Assembly (NCBI GenBank): GCA_900316795.1
Contig: ONEF01000013.1
Span: forward strand, 1-64,000
DNA length: 64,000 nucleotides
Origin: an uncultured Bacteroidales bacterium
GTDB taxonomy: Bacteria; Bacteroidota; Bacteroidia; Bacteroidales; UBA932
Reading direction: 5' to 3'
Numbering within the stretch: the first letter of the stretch is position 1; each line of letters starts with the position of its first letter. Positions 8,213 through 17,398 of this stretch are shown in pieces. The notes under the pieces are model-generated. The model was not told the origin of the DNA. It worked only from the letters and a program-made list of their open reading frames with translations, and made no database searches. The translations under genes and the position numbers were made by a program.

Positions 8213-9763
8213 ATGAGTAAGCAGCTCGAAGAAGTAAAAGCGTTGATATCCCTTAGGGAAAAAGCGCGTCTGGGCGGCGGTCAGAAGAGAATCGACTCCC
8301 AGCACGAAAAAGGAAAATATACCGCCAGAGAGAGAATCGCAATGTTGCTGGACGAGGGCAGCTTTGAGGAATTTGACATGTTTGTCACCCACCGCTGCAC
8401 CAACTTCGGAATGGAGAAGAACCATATCCTCGGCGATGGTGTCGTAACAGGTTACGGTACTATCGGAGGAAGGCTGGTATATGTTTTTGCCCAGGATTTC
8501 ACCGTTTTGGGAGGTTCCCTCAGCGAGACCTTTGCACAGAAGATCTGCAAGGTCATGGACATCGCGATGAAAGTAGGTGCTCCTGTAATAGGCATCAACG
8601 ACTCAGGTGGAGCACGTATCCAGGAAGGTGTAAACGCCCTTGCAGGATACACTGAAATATTCCAGAGAAACATTCTTGCCAGTGGCGTGATCCCTCAGAT
8701 TTCCGCAATCTTCGGCCCATGTGCAGGTGGTGCGGTATATTCTCCGGCACTGACAGACTTCAATATCATGGCCAAGGGCAGCTACATGTTCCTTACCGGG
8801 CCTAAGGTTGTAAAGAGCGTTCTCGGTGAGGACGTTACACAGGAGACCCTCGGTGGAGCAAGCGTACACGCAAGCAAGTCAGGAGTAGCCCACTTTGCCG
8901 TTGACAACGAGGAAATCGGTATCCAGACCATCAAGGAACTTCTTTCATACCTTCCTCAGAACAATCTCGAGAAGACCCCGGTTGTTCCTACAAACGACCC
9001 TGTCAACCGTATGGACGATATCCTCAACGAGATCATCCCTGACAACCCTAACAAGCCTTACAACATGTACGAGGTCATCAACCACATCGTTGATGACGGA
9101 AAGTTCCTGGAGGTTCACAAGGATTATGCAAAGAGCCTCATAGTTGGTTTCGCAAGGTTCGACGGCATCACCGTAGGTATCGTGGCCAACCAGCCTGCAG
9201 TTCTTGCAGGTGTGCTTGACAGCAACTCCAGCCGCAAGGGTGCAAGGTTCGTCCGTTTCTGCGACGCCTTCAACATCCCTATCCTCACCCTCGAGGATGT
9301 TCCTGGCTTCCTCCCTGGAACACAGCAGGAATACAACGGTATCATCCTCCACGGAGCAAAGCTTCTCTACGCTTTCGGCGAGGCTACAGTTCCAAAGATC
9401 ACTGTTGTTTTGAGAAAGGCATACGGTGGAGCATACTGCGTCATGAGCTCAAAGCACCTCAGGGGCGACATCAACTACGCTTGGCCTAATGCAGAGATTG
9501 CAGTTATGGGACCTAGCGGCGCTATCGAAATCCTCTACGGCAAGGAGATGAAAGAGGCTCAGGATGTGAACGCGTTCAAGGCCGAGAAGGAAAAAGAATA
9601 CAGGGACGCTTTTGCAAACCCTTACAATGCAGCCAAGTATGGTTACATAGATGACGTTATCGAGCCACGCAATACAAGATTCAGAGTGATCCGCGCACTG
9701 CATCAGCTGGAGAACAAGAGACTTACCAACCCTGCAAAGAAACACGATAACCTGCCACTGTAA
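8213..9763 (+). CDS. mmdA: Methylmalonyl-CoA decarboxylase alpha subunit (carboxyltransferase)
   Basis: The 516-residue acyl-CoA carboxyltransferase subunit moves the carboxyl group of methylmalonyl-CoA to biotin on the carrier subunit. Family blocks are the N-terminal [21 protein letters not shown], the oxyanion-hole segments [12 protein letters not shown] and [16 protein letters not shown], and C-terminal [16 protein letters not shown] and [14 protein letters not shown]. The same fold serves propionyl-CoA carboxylase, but presence of an OadG-like subunit and the membrane beta subunit downstream points to the Na+-pumping decarboxylase. Cytoplasmic face of the membrane complex. Confidence 0.93.
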   Translation: MSKQLEEVKALISLREKARLGGGQKRIDSQHEKGKYTARERIAMLLDEGSFEEFDMFVTHRCTNFGMEKNHILGDGVVTGYGTIGGRLVYVFAQDFTVLGGSLSETFAQKICKVMDIAMKVGAPVIGINDSGGARIQEGVNALAGYTEIFQRNILASGVIPQISAIFGPCAGGAVYSPALTDFNIMAKGSYMFLTGPKVVKSVLGEDVTQETLGGASVHASKSGVAHFAVDNEEIGIQTIKELLSYLPQNNLEKTPVVPTNDPVNRMDDILNEIIPDNPNKPYNMYEVINHIVDDGKFLEVHKDYAKSLIVGFARFDGITVGIVANQPAVLAGVLDSNSSRKGARFVRFCDAFNIPILTLEDVPGFLPGTQQEYNGIILHGAKLLYAFGEATVPKITVVLRKAYGGAYCVMSSKHLRGDINYAWPNAEIAVMGPSGAIEILYGKEMKEAQDVNAFKAEKEKEYRDAFANPYNAAKYGYIDDVIEPRNTRFRVIRALHQLENKRLTNPAKKHDNLPL

Positions 9764-9774
9764 AAGAGAAGAAA

Positions 9775-10767
9775 ATGAAGAAGTTTTATTCAATATTCAT
9801 ATTGGCTTCTCTGCTGCTTCTTTCTTCAGAGGCATTCTCACAGAGTCCTGTGGATATAAGAATCAACGAGGTTCTTGTGTCCAACGAGAACGGTGTGGCG
9901 AATGAAACCGGAGAAAGATGCGGATGGGTTGAGCTGTTCAACACCGCCTACGGTATGGTGGATGTTGCCGGCTTCTATATTACAGACGACAAGGCCAATC
10001 CTACAAAATACATGATCCCGAAGGGAAATGTCAAGACTCAGGTACCTTTGAGACAGTTTTTTGTCCTCTATGCTGACGGTCAGCCACAAAAGGGCGTGTT
10101 CCACATGAACTTCACCCTTGAAGGCGTCAAGGACCTCTATCTGTATGCAACTGACGGCAAGACTCTTCTGGATGAAATCCACATTCCTGCGGGCTTGGCT
10201 GCCGACCAGTCCTTCGGCCGTTACTATGACGGTGAGGGAACCCATGAGCCAATCAACTGGAGCAAGATGTCTGCCAGAAAGAGTTCAGTTGACAAGAAAA
10301 TTGCCGCAGACGGCGGTTTCTCAATTCTCAACCACCCTACTCCCGGAAGCACAAACATCACTTCAAAGATTGAGACAAAGAGTGAGAAGATGAAGGACAT
10401 GGACCCTTATGGCGGCATACTCGCCATAACAGCCATGAGCACCGTGTTCATCTGCCTTATCGTACTTTACCTTTGCTTCAGGAGCATTGGAAAGAGGGCC
10501 ATCAGGAAGGCCGAGGCAGAGAAAGCCGCAAAGGCTGCTCCTAAAGCCGCGCCGGTCAAAGCTTCAAGTATCTCTGCAAATCCTTCAAATGTAGATGAAG
10601 AGATTTTGGTTGCCATCGCCGCAGCTTGCCACATGTATCAGAGCGGTACTATTGACAGCAGCATCCACGATGTGGAGAGCAATGTCATCACATTCAACAA
10701 AGATCTTCTGAAAAACTCCCCTTGGGGTTCCAGAAGCTTTACACTGAAACAGGATCCTAGAATCTAA
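9775..10767 (+). CDS. Lamin-tail domain / OadG gamma-subunit fusion
   Basis: A 330-residue protein in the slot of the decarboxylase gamma (OadG) or delta subunit. It opens with a signal peptide (about 1-22, ending in SEAFSQ), followed by an ectodomain with IRINEVLVSNENGV, GWVELFNTAYGMVDVAGFYITDD and GGFSILNHPTPGSTN, which is the lamin-tail domain pattern. A single membrane segment (about 218-236) precedes an Ala/Lys-rich linker and a short cytoplasmic end with EEILVAIAAACHMYQSG, the usual OadG-like tail. The membrane and tail part should anchor and assemble the complex; the role of the exported lamin-tail domain is unknown. Spacing of 12 bases from mmdA supports one operon. Confidence 0.82.
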   Translation: MKKFYSIFILASLLLLSSEAFSQSPVDIRINEVLVSNENGVANETGERCGWVELFNTAYGMVDVAGFYITDDKANPTKYMIPKGNVKTQVPLRQFFVLYADGQPQKGVFHMNFTLEGVKDLYLYATDGKTLLDEIHIPAGLAADQSFGRYYDGEGTHEPINWSKMSARKSSVDKKIAADGGFSILNHPTPGSTNITSKIETKSEKMKDMDPYGGILAITAMSTVFICLIVLYLCFRSIGKRAIRKAEAEKAAKAAPKAAPVKASSISANPSNVDEEILVAIAAACHMYQSGTIDSSIHDVESNVITFNKDLLKNSPWGSRSFTLKQDPRI

Positions 10768-10797
10768 CATTAACATAAACCGATAAATCACACAGTT

Positions 10798-11169
10798 ATG
10801 AAAGAATATAAAGTTAAAGTCAACGGCAACGAATACAAAGTTGAAATAGAAGAAGTTGGCGGAACTATCACCAACGTGAGCGCAGCTCCTGTACAGGCTG
10901 CTCCACAGACTTCAGCTCCACGTCCTGCAGCAGCTAGCGCTCCAGCCGCAGCCGGCGGAACAAAAGTTACTTCACCTCTTCCTGGAGTTATCCTGGATGT
11001 AGCAGTAAAGGAAGGCGACTCCGTAAAGAAGGGCGACAAAGTAGTTGTTCTTGAGGCAATGAAAATGGAGAACGTCATCGAAGCCACAGCTGACGGTGTT
11101 GTAAAGGAAATCAAGGTAAAGAAGAGCGACTCCGTACTGGAGGGTGATGTTCTCGTTGTTATCGGATAA
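10798..11169 (+). CDS. mmdC: Biotin carboxyl carrier subunit of the decarboxylase
   Basis: A 123-residue biotinyl protein. An N-terminal segment of about 25 residues leads into an Ala/Pro-rich flexible linker (about 29-55) and then the biotinyl domain with EAMKMEN, where Lys89 is the biotinylation site. The swinging arm carries CO2 from the alpha subunit to the membrane beta subunit. Linker composition and length are typical of decarboxylase carrier subunits of this type. Confidence 0.93.
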   Translation: MKEYKVKVNGNEYKVEIEEVGGTITNVSAAPVQAAPQTSAPRPAAASAPAAAGGTKVTSPLPGVILDVAVKEGDSVKKGDKVVVLEAMKMENVIEATADGVVKEIKVKKSDSVLEGDVLVVIG

Positions 11170-11182
11170 TCTGTAAACAACT

Positions 11183-12334
11183 ATGATTCTGGAATCTAAT
11201 TTAGTAGCGAACCTTAAGCAGTTCATCCAATATACCGGATTCGCCAACGCGACTTTCGGCCATATCGTGATGATACTTATAGGTCTCGTGTTCATATACT
11301 TGGCCATCAAGAAAGACTGGGAGCCGCTCCTGCTGATTCCTATCGGGTTCGGTATGATCATAGGCAACATCCCTCTCTTTCCAGGCATGCAGGTCGGTAT
11401 CTATGAAGACGGGTCTGTACTCAACATCCTGTACCAAGGTGTGAAAAGAGGTTTCTACCCTCCTCTCATCTTCCTTGGAATCGGAGCCATGACAGATTTC
11501 TCCGCATTGATTTCCAACCCTAAACTCCTTCTTGTAGGTGCTGCTGCACAGTTCGGTATCTTTGCCGCATACGCAGGAGCGCTTGCACTGGGTTTCACTC
11601 CTGCAGAAGCCGGCGCCATAGGTATCATCGGCGGTGCCGACGGCCCTACCGCAATTTTCCTTTCAGGAAAGCTTGCTCCGGATCTGATCGGTGCCATCTC
11701 CGTTTCTGCTTATTCTTACATGGCTCTCGTTCCTGTTATCCAGCCTCCTATCATGAGGCTTCTCACAACCAAGAAAGAGAGACTTATAAGAATGCCTTCA
11801 CCAAGAGCCGTATCCCAGCAAGAGAAGATAGTATTCCCTATCGTGGGTTTCTTGATCACTGCATTCATCGTTCCTTCAGGCATTCCTCTGCTCGGTATGC
11901 TCTTCTTCGGTAACCTTCTCAAAGAGAGCGGTGTTACAAGAAGACTCGCCGAGACTGCAAGAGGACCTCTGAACGATATCGTGGTTATTCTCATCGGTAT
12001 TACCGTAGGTTGCTCTACCCAGGCTGACAAGTTCCTCCAGGGCTCCTCAATTCTGATTTTCGCACTTGGTGCAGCTTCCTTTGTAGTAGCAACTTTTGCC
12101 GGTGTTCTCTTCTGCAAGATACTGAACCTGTTCCTGAAGGAAGGCAAGAAGCTCAATCCTCTCATCGGCAACGCCGGTGTATCTGCAGTTCCTGACTCTG
12201 CACGAGTTTCCCATGTACAGGGCCAGAAGTACGATCCGTCCAACTTCCTTCTGATGCACGCGATGGGTCCTAACGTGGCCGGCGTTATCGGAAGTGCGGT
12301 TGCTGCAGGTATCCTGCTCGGCTTCCTCGGATAA
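11183..12334 (+). CDS. mmdB: Na+-translocating decarboxylase beta subunit
   Basis: A 383-residue polytopic membrane protein (about 9-11 hydrophobic helices) of the OadB/GcdB/MmdB family. It decarboxylates carboxybiotin and couples this to Na+ export. The hallmark GGADGPTAIFLSGKLAP is present, with Asp153 matching the essential aspartate of OadB, and the second conserved region GNAGVSAVPDSARVSHV occurs near the C-terminus. It lies 13 bases after the carrier gene and is followed by a strong terminator, so it ends the operon. Confidence 0.94.
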   Translation: MILESNLVANLKQFIQYTGFANATFGHIVMILIGLVFIYLAIKKDWEPLLLIPIGFGMIIGNIPLFPGMQVGIYEDGSVLNILYQGVKRGFYPPLIFLGIGAMTDFSALISNPKLLLVGAAAQFGIFAAYAGALALGFTPAEAGAIGIIGGADGPTAIFLSGKLAPDLIGAISVSAYSYMALVPVIQPPIMRLLTTKKERLIRMPSPRAVSQQEKIVFPIVGFLITAFIVPSGIPLLGMLFFGNLLKESGVTRRLAETARGPLNDIVVILIGITVGCSTQADKFLQGSSILIFALGAASFVVATFAGVLFCKILNLFLKEGKKLNPLIGNAGVSAVPDSARVSHVQGQKYDPSNFLLMHAMGPNVAGVIGSAVAAGILLGFLG

Positions 12335-12365
12335 GTCAGGCAAAACCTTACACACATATAACCCG

Positions 12366-12403
12366 AAGGCTGGAGAATCAATTCTTCAGCCTTTGTTTTT
12401 TTT
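12366..12403 (+). terminator. Terminator after mmdB
   Basis: A 12-pair stem (12366-12377 with 12382-12393, one G-U pair), a four-base loop and then a run of T residues to 12403. It ends the decarboxylase operon just before the ATPase promoter. Confidence 0.9.
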
Positions 12404-12423
12404 GATTACATTTATTAAATTTG
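12392..12423 (+). promoter_or_regulatory. Promoter of the V/A-ATPase operon
   Basis: TTTG at 12392-12395, a 20-base spacer and TAAATTTG at 12416-12423 match the Bacteroidota consensus. The -7 element lies 29 bases before the atpE ATG at 12453. The -33 overlaps the tail of the preceding terminator, so terminator and promoter are fused. Confidence 0.8.
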
Positions 12424-12452
12424 AAAATTCAAAAACCAATCTACAGACAGTT

Positions 12453-13064
12453 ATGCAGGATAAATTGCAACAACTCACGGAAAAGCTCTATAATGAGGGG
12501 CTTGCAAAGGGAAAGGAGGAAGCTCAGGCCATGCTTGCCAAGGCTCAGGAAGAGGCTGGGAGAATATTGTCATCTGCAAGGCAACAGAGCGAGGATATGC
12601 TGGCCAAAGCCCAAGCGGAATGTCAGGAACTCAAGGCCAAGGCAGAGGGAGACATCAAGACTGCCGCCCGCCAGGCAATGTCCCAGGTAAAGCAGGATAT
12701 AGAAAAGGCCGTAACGATGGAGACGGTTAACAAACCTGTAGGAGAGGCCTTGTCTTCAAAGGAATTCATGCAGGACCTCATAAAGACCGTCGTGTCTGCC
12801 TTCAAGCCTGAAAACGAGGCAACTTCCCTGGACATGATACTGCCTGAGAGCAAAAAAGAGGAGCTTGACGGTTTCCTCCGCGCTTCTTTCGGCAAAACCC
12901 TTGGAGCCGGCCTGAACGTGTCTTTTTCCAAGGATATATCCAACGGTTTCAAAATCAGCCGGAAAGGAAGCGGATATTTCATAGATTTGACAGAAGATTC
13001 CTTCAACGGCATTATCGCTGAGTATCTGAGGCCTAAAACCAGAAAACTTATTTTCGGTGAATAA
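12453..13064 (+). CDS. atpE: V/A-type ATPase subunit E
   Basis: A 203-residue peripheral-stalk subunit. The first 85 residues are a long Ala/Glu/Lys/Gln-rich helix (KGKEEAQAMLAKAQEEAGRI), and the C-terminal globular part ends in DLTEDSFNGIIAEYLRPKTR. Such coiled-coil stalks tether the catalytic head to subunit I. The ATG at 12453 is chosen because it starts directly before the coiled coil and follows a good promoter; an upstream in-frame start would place the terminator inside the gene. First gene of the seven-gene ATPase operon. Confidence 0.88.
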   Translation: MQDKLQQLTEKLYNEGLAKGKEEAQAMLAKAQEEAGRILSSARQQSEDMLAKAQAECQELKAKAEGDIKTAARQAMSQVKQDIEKAVTMETVNKPVGEALSSKEFMQDLIKTVVSAFKPENEATSLDMILPESKKEELDGFLRASFGKTLGAGLNVSFSKDISNGFKISRKGSGYFIDLTEDSFNGIIAEYLRPKTRKLIFGE

Positions 13065-13734
13065 TTATCACTATATAGTTGCGTCTCTGCCTGTCCTGTC
13101 AAGGGGCACGGAAGACAGGGCATTCTCACTTGAAAAGGTCAAGGATGAGATTATCAGCCAGTGTGGAGACAAGGATGTGAAGCTGATTGATTTCTTCTGC
13201 AGGATCTTTGACGGAAGTTCTCTTGACACATCTTATTACAGGAACGCCGGGAAGTCTCCGAGCCGCTTTACAAGACTCTACTCCAAGCTGGACCGCCAGA
13301 TAAGGAACATGATGGTGGAGGAATCTGCCAGGAGACTCTTCAGCCCGGAGAAGGCAGATGAACTCATTTCCAGGTACAAGGTTGAACTGGATGCCGACCC
13401 TTACGGAGACTACAGAGAACCTTCAGACACAGAAGCTGATCTTATTCTCAGCGACAGGCAAACCCTGTCATCCATATTCGCCGAGGAGGATATAGTTTCC
13501 AAAGAAAAGAAACTTGATGATTTCAAGTGGGACAAGATTAATTCATTTACCACTATGGACTTCTTCAACATAGATGTCATACTTGCATTTCTGGCCAAGG
13601 GCTATCTGGTGGACAGATGGCTGAAGCTTGATGCTGACAAGGGGAAGCATCTTTTCAGAAAACTGGTTGATGAAGTCAGGGGAACTTTCGACAAAAACAA
13701 ATTGATTTACGCCATAGATGAAAACAACGGGTAA
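13057..13734 (+). CDS. DUF2764 protein of V/A-ATPase operon
   Basis: A 225-residue protein starting at GTG 13057, which overlaps the end of atpE by 8 bases; the opening MNNYHYIVASLPVL matches the family start. DUF2764 genes hold this position between subunits E and A in Bacteroidota, Chlamydiae and spirochaete operons that lack a recognisable subunit C. The sequence is helical and charged, without membrane segments. An inferred role is the rotor-cap or stalk function of subunit C, but this is argued from position only. It overlaps atpA by 17 bases. Confidence 0.82.
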   Translation: MNNYHYIVASLPVLSRGTEDRAFSLEKVKDEIISQCGDKDVKLIDFFCRIFDGSSLDTSYYRNAGKSPSRFTRLYSKLDRQIRNMMVEESARRLFSPEKADELISRYKVELDADPYGDYREPSDTEADLILSDRQTLSSIFAEEDIVSKEKKLDDFKWDKINSFTTMDFFNIDVILAFLAKGYLVDRWLKLDADKGKHLFRKLVDEVRGTFDKNKLIYAIDENNG

Positions 13735-15469
13735 AGTAACCGGTATAGTTTCCAACCTCGTGACTGTGGAGGTTGTCGGACCTGTAGCTCAGAACGAATT
13801 GTGCTACATAGATTTGAATGGCACCAAGCTGATGGCTGAGGTCATAAAGATAAGCGGGGATTCCGCTTCCGTGCAGGTATATGAGAGCACAAGGGGCCTA
13901 AAGGTAGGATGCAATGTGGAATTTGAGGGAAGAATGCTTGAAGTAACACTCGGGCCTGGTCTTCTTTCAAGCAATTACGATGGTCTTCAAGACAATCTGG
14001 CTACCATGCAGGAAGTGTTTCTCCAAAGAGGAGAATACACACCGGCGCTGGATTCGGCCAAGGTATGGGAGTTTACCCCTTTCGCTAAGCCTGGAGACAA
14101 GGTAATTGCGGCAGACTGGCTGGGAGAAGTCAAGGAAGGATGGCTGCCTCACAAGATAATGGTACCGTTTTCCTTCAAAGGAAGCTACACCGTGAAGGAG
14201 ATTGCTCCGGCCGGAAATTATACAATCGAGAAGGATATAGCTGTCCTCACCGATTCCAAAGGAGAAGACTTGAAGGTCAAGATGTATCAGAAATGGCCTG
14301 TGAAAGTGGCTGTTCCAGGTTACAAGGAAAAACCGCGTCCATACAGGATAATGGAAACAGGCGTGAGGGCAATAGATACCTTCAACCCTATCGCGGAAGG
14401 CGGAACAGGCTTCATTCCAGGACCTTTCGGATGCGGTAAGACAGTTATCCAGCATGCCATCGCAAAGCAAGCCGAAGCTGACGTGATCATAATGGCAGCC
14501 TGTGGAGAGAGAGCAAACGAGGTTGTGGAGATTTTCAAAGAATTCCCGGAACTGATAGATTCAAGGACGGGAAGAAAACTTATAGAGAGAACCACCATAA
14601 TCTGCAACACTTCCAATATGCCTGTAGCTGCCAGAGAGGCTTCTGTCTATACTGCAATGACAATCGGTGAGTACTACAGGGCAATGGGCCTTAAAGTTCT
14701 CCTTCTCGCGGACTCCACTTCAAGATGGGCGCAGGCCCTCAGGGAGATGAGCAACCGTATGGAGGAACTCCCTGGAGCTGATGCCTTCCCGGTTGACCTT
14801 TCATCCATCATATCCAACTTCTATTCAAGGGCCGGTATAGTTGTCCTGAACAACGGCCAGACGGGTTCCGTGACGTTCCTGGGTACCGTATCTCCGGCTG
14901 GAGGTAACCTGAAAGAGCCTGTGACAGAGAGCACGAAGAAGTGCGCAAGATGTTTTTACGCACTGAGCCAGAACCGTGCAGACAGCAAGCGCTACCCTGC
15001 CATTGACCCTATCGATTCCTACTCAAAGTATCTCGAGTATCCTGAAATGGAAGAGTTTTTCAACAGCAAAATCGAGAAAGGCTGGGTGGAAAAAGTCCTG
15101 AAAGCCAAGAATATCACCCTCAGGGGCAAGGAGGCTTATGACCAGATAAACATCCTCGGCGACGACGGGGTGCCGATGGAATACCATCTCCGTTACTGGA
15201 AGAGCGAACTTGTGGACTTCATTCTCCTGCAGCAGGATGCATTTGACAGCATAGACTGCCAGACTCCGCTTGAAAGGCAGAAATATATGCTGGACCTCGT
15301 CCTTAAGATTTGTGACAAGGATTACAAGTTCGAAAGATTCGAAAAATGCGTGTCCTTCTTCAAGAATCTCATAAACATCATGAGACAGATGAACTTCTCC
15401 GAGTTCCACAGCGAGCAGTTCAACAAATATCAACAGCAACTCCAAAATACCGTAGAAAATGCCAGCTAA
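13718..15469 (+). CDS. atpA: V/A-type ATPase catalytic subunit A
   Basis: The 583-residue nucleotide-hydrolysing/synthesising subunit. Walker A GPFGCGKTV is found near residue 235, the non-homologous insert typical of V/A subunits precedes it (GWLPHKIMVPF region), and LLLADSTSRWAQALREMSNRMEELPGADAFP-type catalytic-domain blocks follow. Length and insert set it apart from F-type beta subunits. Translationally coupled to both neighbours by overlapping ends. Confidence 0.96.
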   Translation: MKTTGKVTGIVSNLVTVEVVGPVAQNELCYIDLNGTKLMAEVIKISGDSASVQVYESTRGLKVGCNVEFEGRMLEVTLGPGLLSSNYDGLQDNLATMQEVFLQRGEYTPALDSAKVWEFTPFAKPGDKVIAADWLGEVKEGWLPHKIMVPFSFKGSYTVKEIAPAGNYTIEKDIAVLTDSKGEDLKVKMYQKWPVKVAVPGYKEKPRPYRIMETGVRAIDTFNPIAEGGTGFIPGPFGCGKTVIQHAIAKQAEADVIIMAACGERANEVVEIFKEFPELIDSRTGRKLIERTTIICNTSNMPVAAREASVYTAMTIGEYYRAMGLKVLLLADSTSRWAQALREMSNRMEELPGADAFPVDLSSIISNFYSRAGIVVLNNGQTGSVTFLGTVSPAGGNLKEPVTESTKKCARCFYALSQNRADSKRYPAIDPIDSYSKYLEYPEMEEFFNSKIEKGWVEKVLKAKNITLRGKEAYDQINILGDDGVPMEYHLRYWKSELVDFILLQQDAFDSIDCQTPLERQKYMLDLVLKICDKDYKFERFEKCVSFFKNLINIMRQMNFSEFHSEQFNKYQQQLQNTVENAS

Positions 15470-16778
15470 CGTTTTTCAAAGAATATACACAAAGTTGGAG
15501 GCCATCACAAAGGCCACTGTAACGCTTAGAGCTACAGGAGTTTCCAATGAAGAACTCGCAAGAGTTGCCGGAAGGCTTGCCCAGGTCGTGAAAATCAAGA
15601 AAGACCTTGTCACCCTTCAGGTGTTCGCAGGTACAGAAGGTATTCCTACTGACGCACAGGTGGAATTCTTTGGAGAACCTCCTGCACTGAATGTGGGAGA
15701 GCAGCTCAGCGGAAGATTCCTGAACGCCTACGGTGATCCTATAGACGGCGGTCCGGCCGTTGAGGGTGAGAGAAGATACATTGGCGGCCCTAGCGTAAAC
15801 CCTTACAAGAGGAAGCAGCCAAGCGAGTTGATACCTACCGGAATCGCCGGCATAGACCTTAACAACACTCTGGTTTCCGGCCAGAAGATTCCGTTCTTTG
15901 CTGATCCGGACCAGCCGTACAACCAGGTTATGGCAGATGTAGCGCTGAGAGCGGACGTTGACAAGATCATCCTCGGCGGAATGGGCCTTTCAAATGACGA
16001 TTACCTCTACTTCCGCCAGAAATTTGAGGACGCCGGAGCACTGGACAAGATCATCTGCTTCATAAACACGACTGAGCAGCCTCCTGTAGAGCGTCTTCTG
16101 ATTCCTGACATGGCCCTTACGGCCGCAGAATACTTTGCCGTTGACAAGAACGAGAAAGTACTGGTTCTGCTGACTGACATGACACTTTACGCAGATGCTC
16201 TCTGCATTGTTTCCAACCGTATGGACCAGATTCCGTCAAAGGACTCGATGCCAGGTTCTCTGTACTCAGACCTTGCGAAGATCTACGAGAAGGCTGTGCA
16301 GCTTCCTGACGGCGGTTCTATAACTATCATAGCCGTGACCACCCTCAATGACGGAGACATCACCCATGCCATTCCTGACAATACCGGATACATCACGGAG
16401 GGGCAGCTCTACCTCAGGAAAGATTCCGATACAGGAAAGATCATCGTGGATCCTTTCAGAAGTCTCTCTCGTCTGAAGCAGCTGGTTATTAACAAGAAGA
16501 CTCGAGAAGACCACAGCCAGGTGATGAACACCGGAGTAAGGCTGTTCGCCGATGCCGCAAACGCAAAGACCAAGCTGGAGAACGGTTTCGACCTTTCCGA
16601 CTATGACCTCCGCTGTCTTGAATATGCCAAGGAGTACTCTACCAAACTTCTCTCAATTGACGTGAACATCAAGATCGAGGAGATGCTGGACACCGGATGG
16701 AGTCTCTTCAAGAAGTACTTCAAGCCTGAGGAACTAGGTATAAGACAAGCATTTGTAGATAAATACTGGAACAGATAA
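15459..16778 (+). CDS. atpB: V/A-type ATPase subunit B
   Basis: The 439-residue non-catalytic nucleotide-binding-fold subunit, which alternates with A in the head. It lacks a canonical Walker A (LVSGQKIPFFADPDQPYNQ at the equivalent place), as expected for B subunits, and carries the conserved LLTDMTLYADALCIVSNRMDQIPSKDSMPGSLYSDLAKIYEKA region. Its start lies 11 bases inside the end of atpA. Confidence 0.95.
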   Translation: MPANVFQRIYTKLEAITKATVTLRATGVSNEELARVAGRLAQVVKIKKDLVTLQVFAGTEGIPTDAQVEFFGEPPALNVGEQLSGRFLNAYGDPIDGGPAVEGERRYIGGPSVNPYKRKQPSELIPTGIAGIDLNNTLVSGQKIPFFADPDQPYNQVMADVALRADVDKIILGGMGLSNDDYLYFRQKFEDAGALDKIICFINTTEQPPVERLLIPDMALTAAEYFAVDKNEKVLVLLTDMTLYADALCIVSNRMDQIPSKDSMPGSLYSDLAKIYEKAVQLPDGGSITIIAVTTLNDGDITHAIPDNTGYITEGQLYLRKDSDTGKIIVDPFRSLSRLKQLVINKKTREDHSQVMNTGVRLFADAANAKTKLENGFDLSDYDLRCLEYAKEYSTKLLSIDVNIKIEEMLDTGWSLFKKYFKPEELGIRQAFVDKYWNR

Positions 16779-16792
16779 CATCTGCCCACGAT

Positions 16793-17398
16793 ATGGCAAT
16801 CAAGTTTCAATACAACAAGACATCTCTGAACAACCTTAACAAGCAGCTTAAGGTCAGAAGGAATGCTTTGCCTACCCTGAAGAACAAGGAAAGTGCTCTC
16901 AGGGTAGAGGTTAAGCACGCCAAGGCCAAGAGTGAGGAGCTGGATGCCCAGCTTGAAAAGGCGATACGTTCTTACGATTATGTTGCTCCAATGTGGAACG
17001 AGTTCGACCGCGGGCTGATATCTGTCAAGGATGTTCTTCTCAAGAGCGTCAAGGTTGCGGGAATCAAAACTCCTGCCATTGACGACATAATATTTGACAT
17101 CAAGGAATTTGATCTGTTCAATAAGCCGATGTGGTACTCGGACGGAGTTGCTATCCTCAGGAAGATGGCTACACTCGGCATAGAATCAGAAGTTTACCGG
17201 GAAAAGATGAAGATCCTGGACTATTCCAGGAAGAAGACTACACAGAAGGTGAACCTCTACGAGAAAGTGCAGATTCCAGGTTATCTTGAGGCAATCCGCA
17301 AGATAAAGCGTTATATGGAAGACGAGGAAAACCTTTCCAAGGCATCGCAGAAGATAGTCAAGGAAAGACATCAGATGGAGGAAATGGAGAATGATTAA
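16793..17398 (+). CDS. atpD: V/A-type ATPase subunit D
   Basis: A 201-residue central-shaft subunit predicted to be two long antiparallel helices: an N-terminal half from NKTSLNNLNKQLKVRRNALP and a C-terminal half with KVNLYEKVQIPGYLEAIRKIKRYMEDEE. The latter block is a recognised signature of subunit D. It turns inside the A3B3 head and couples to the K ring. No subunit F, which normally partners D, is seen in the operon. Confidence 0.92.
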   Translation: MAIKFQYNKTSLNNLNKQLKVRRNALPTLKNKESALRVEVKHAKAKSEELDAQLEKAIRSYDYVAPMWNEFDRGLISVKDVLLKSVKVAGIKTPAIDDIIFDIKEFDLFNKPMWYSDGVAILRKMATLGIESEVYREKMKILDYSRKKTTQKVNLYEKVQIPGYLEAIRKIKRYMEDEENLSKASQKIVKERHQMEEMEND

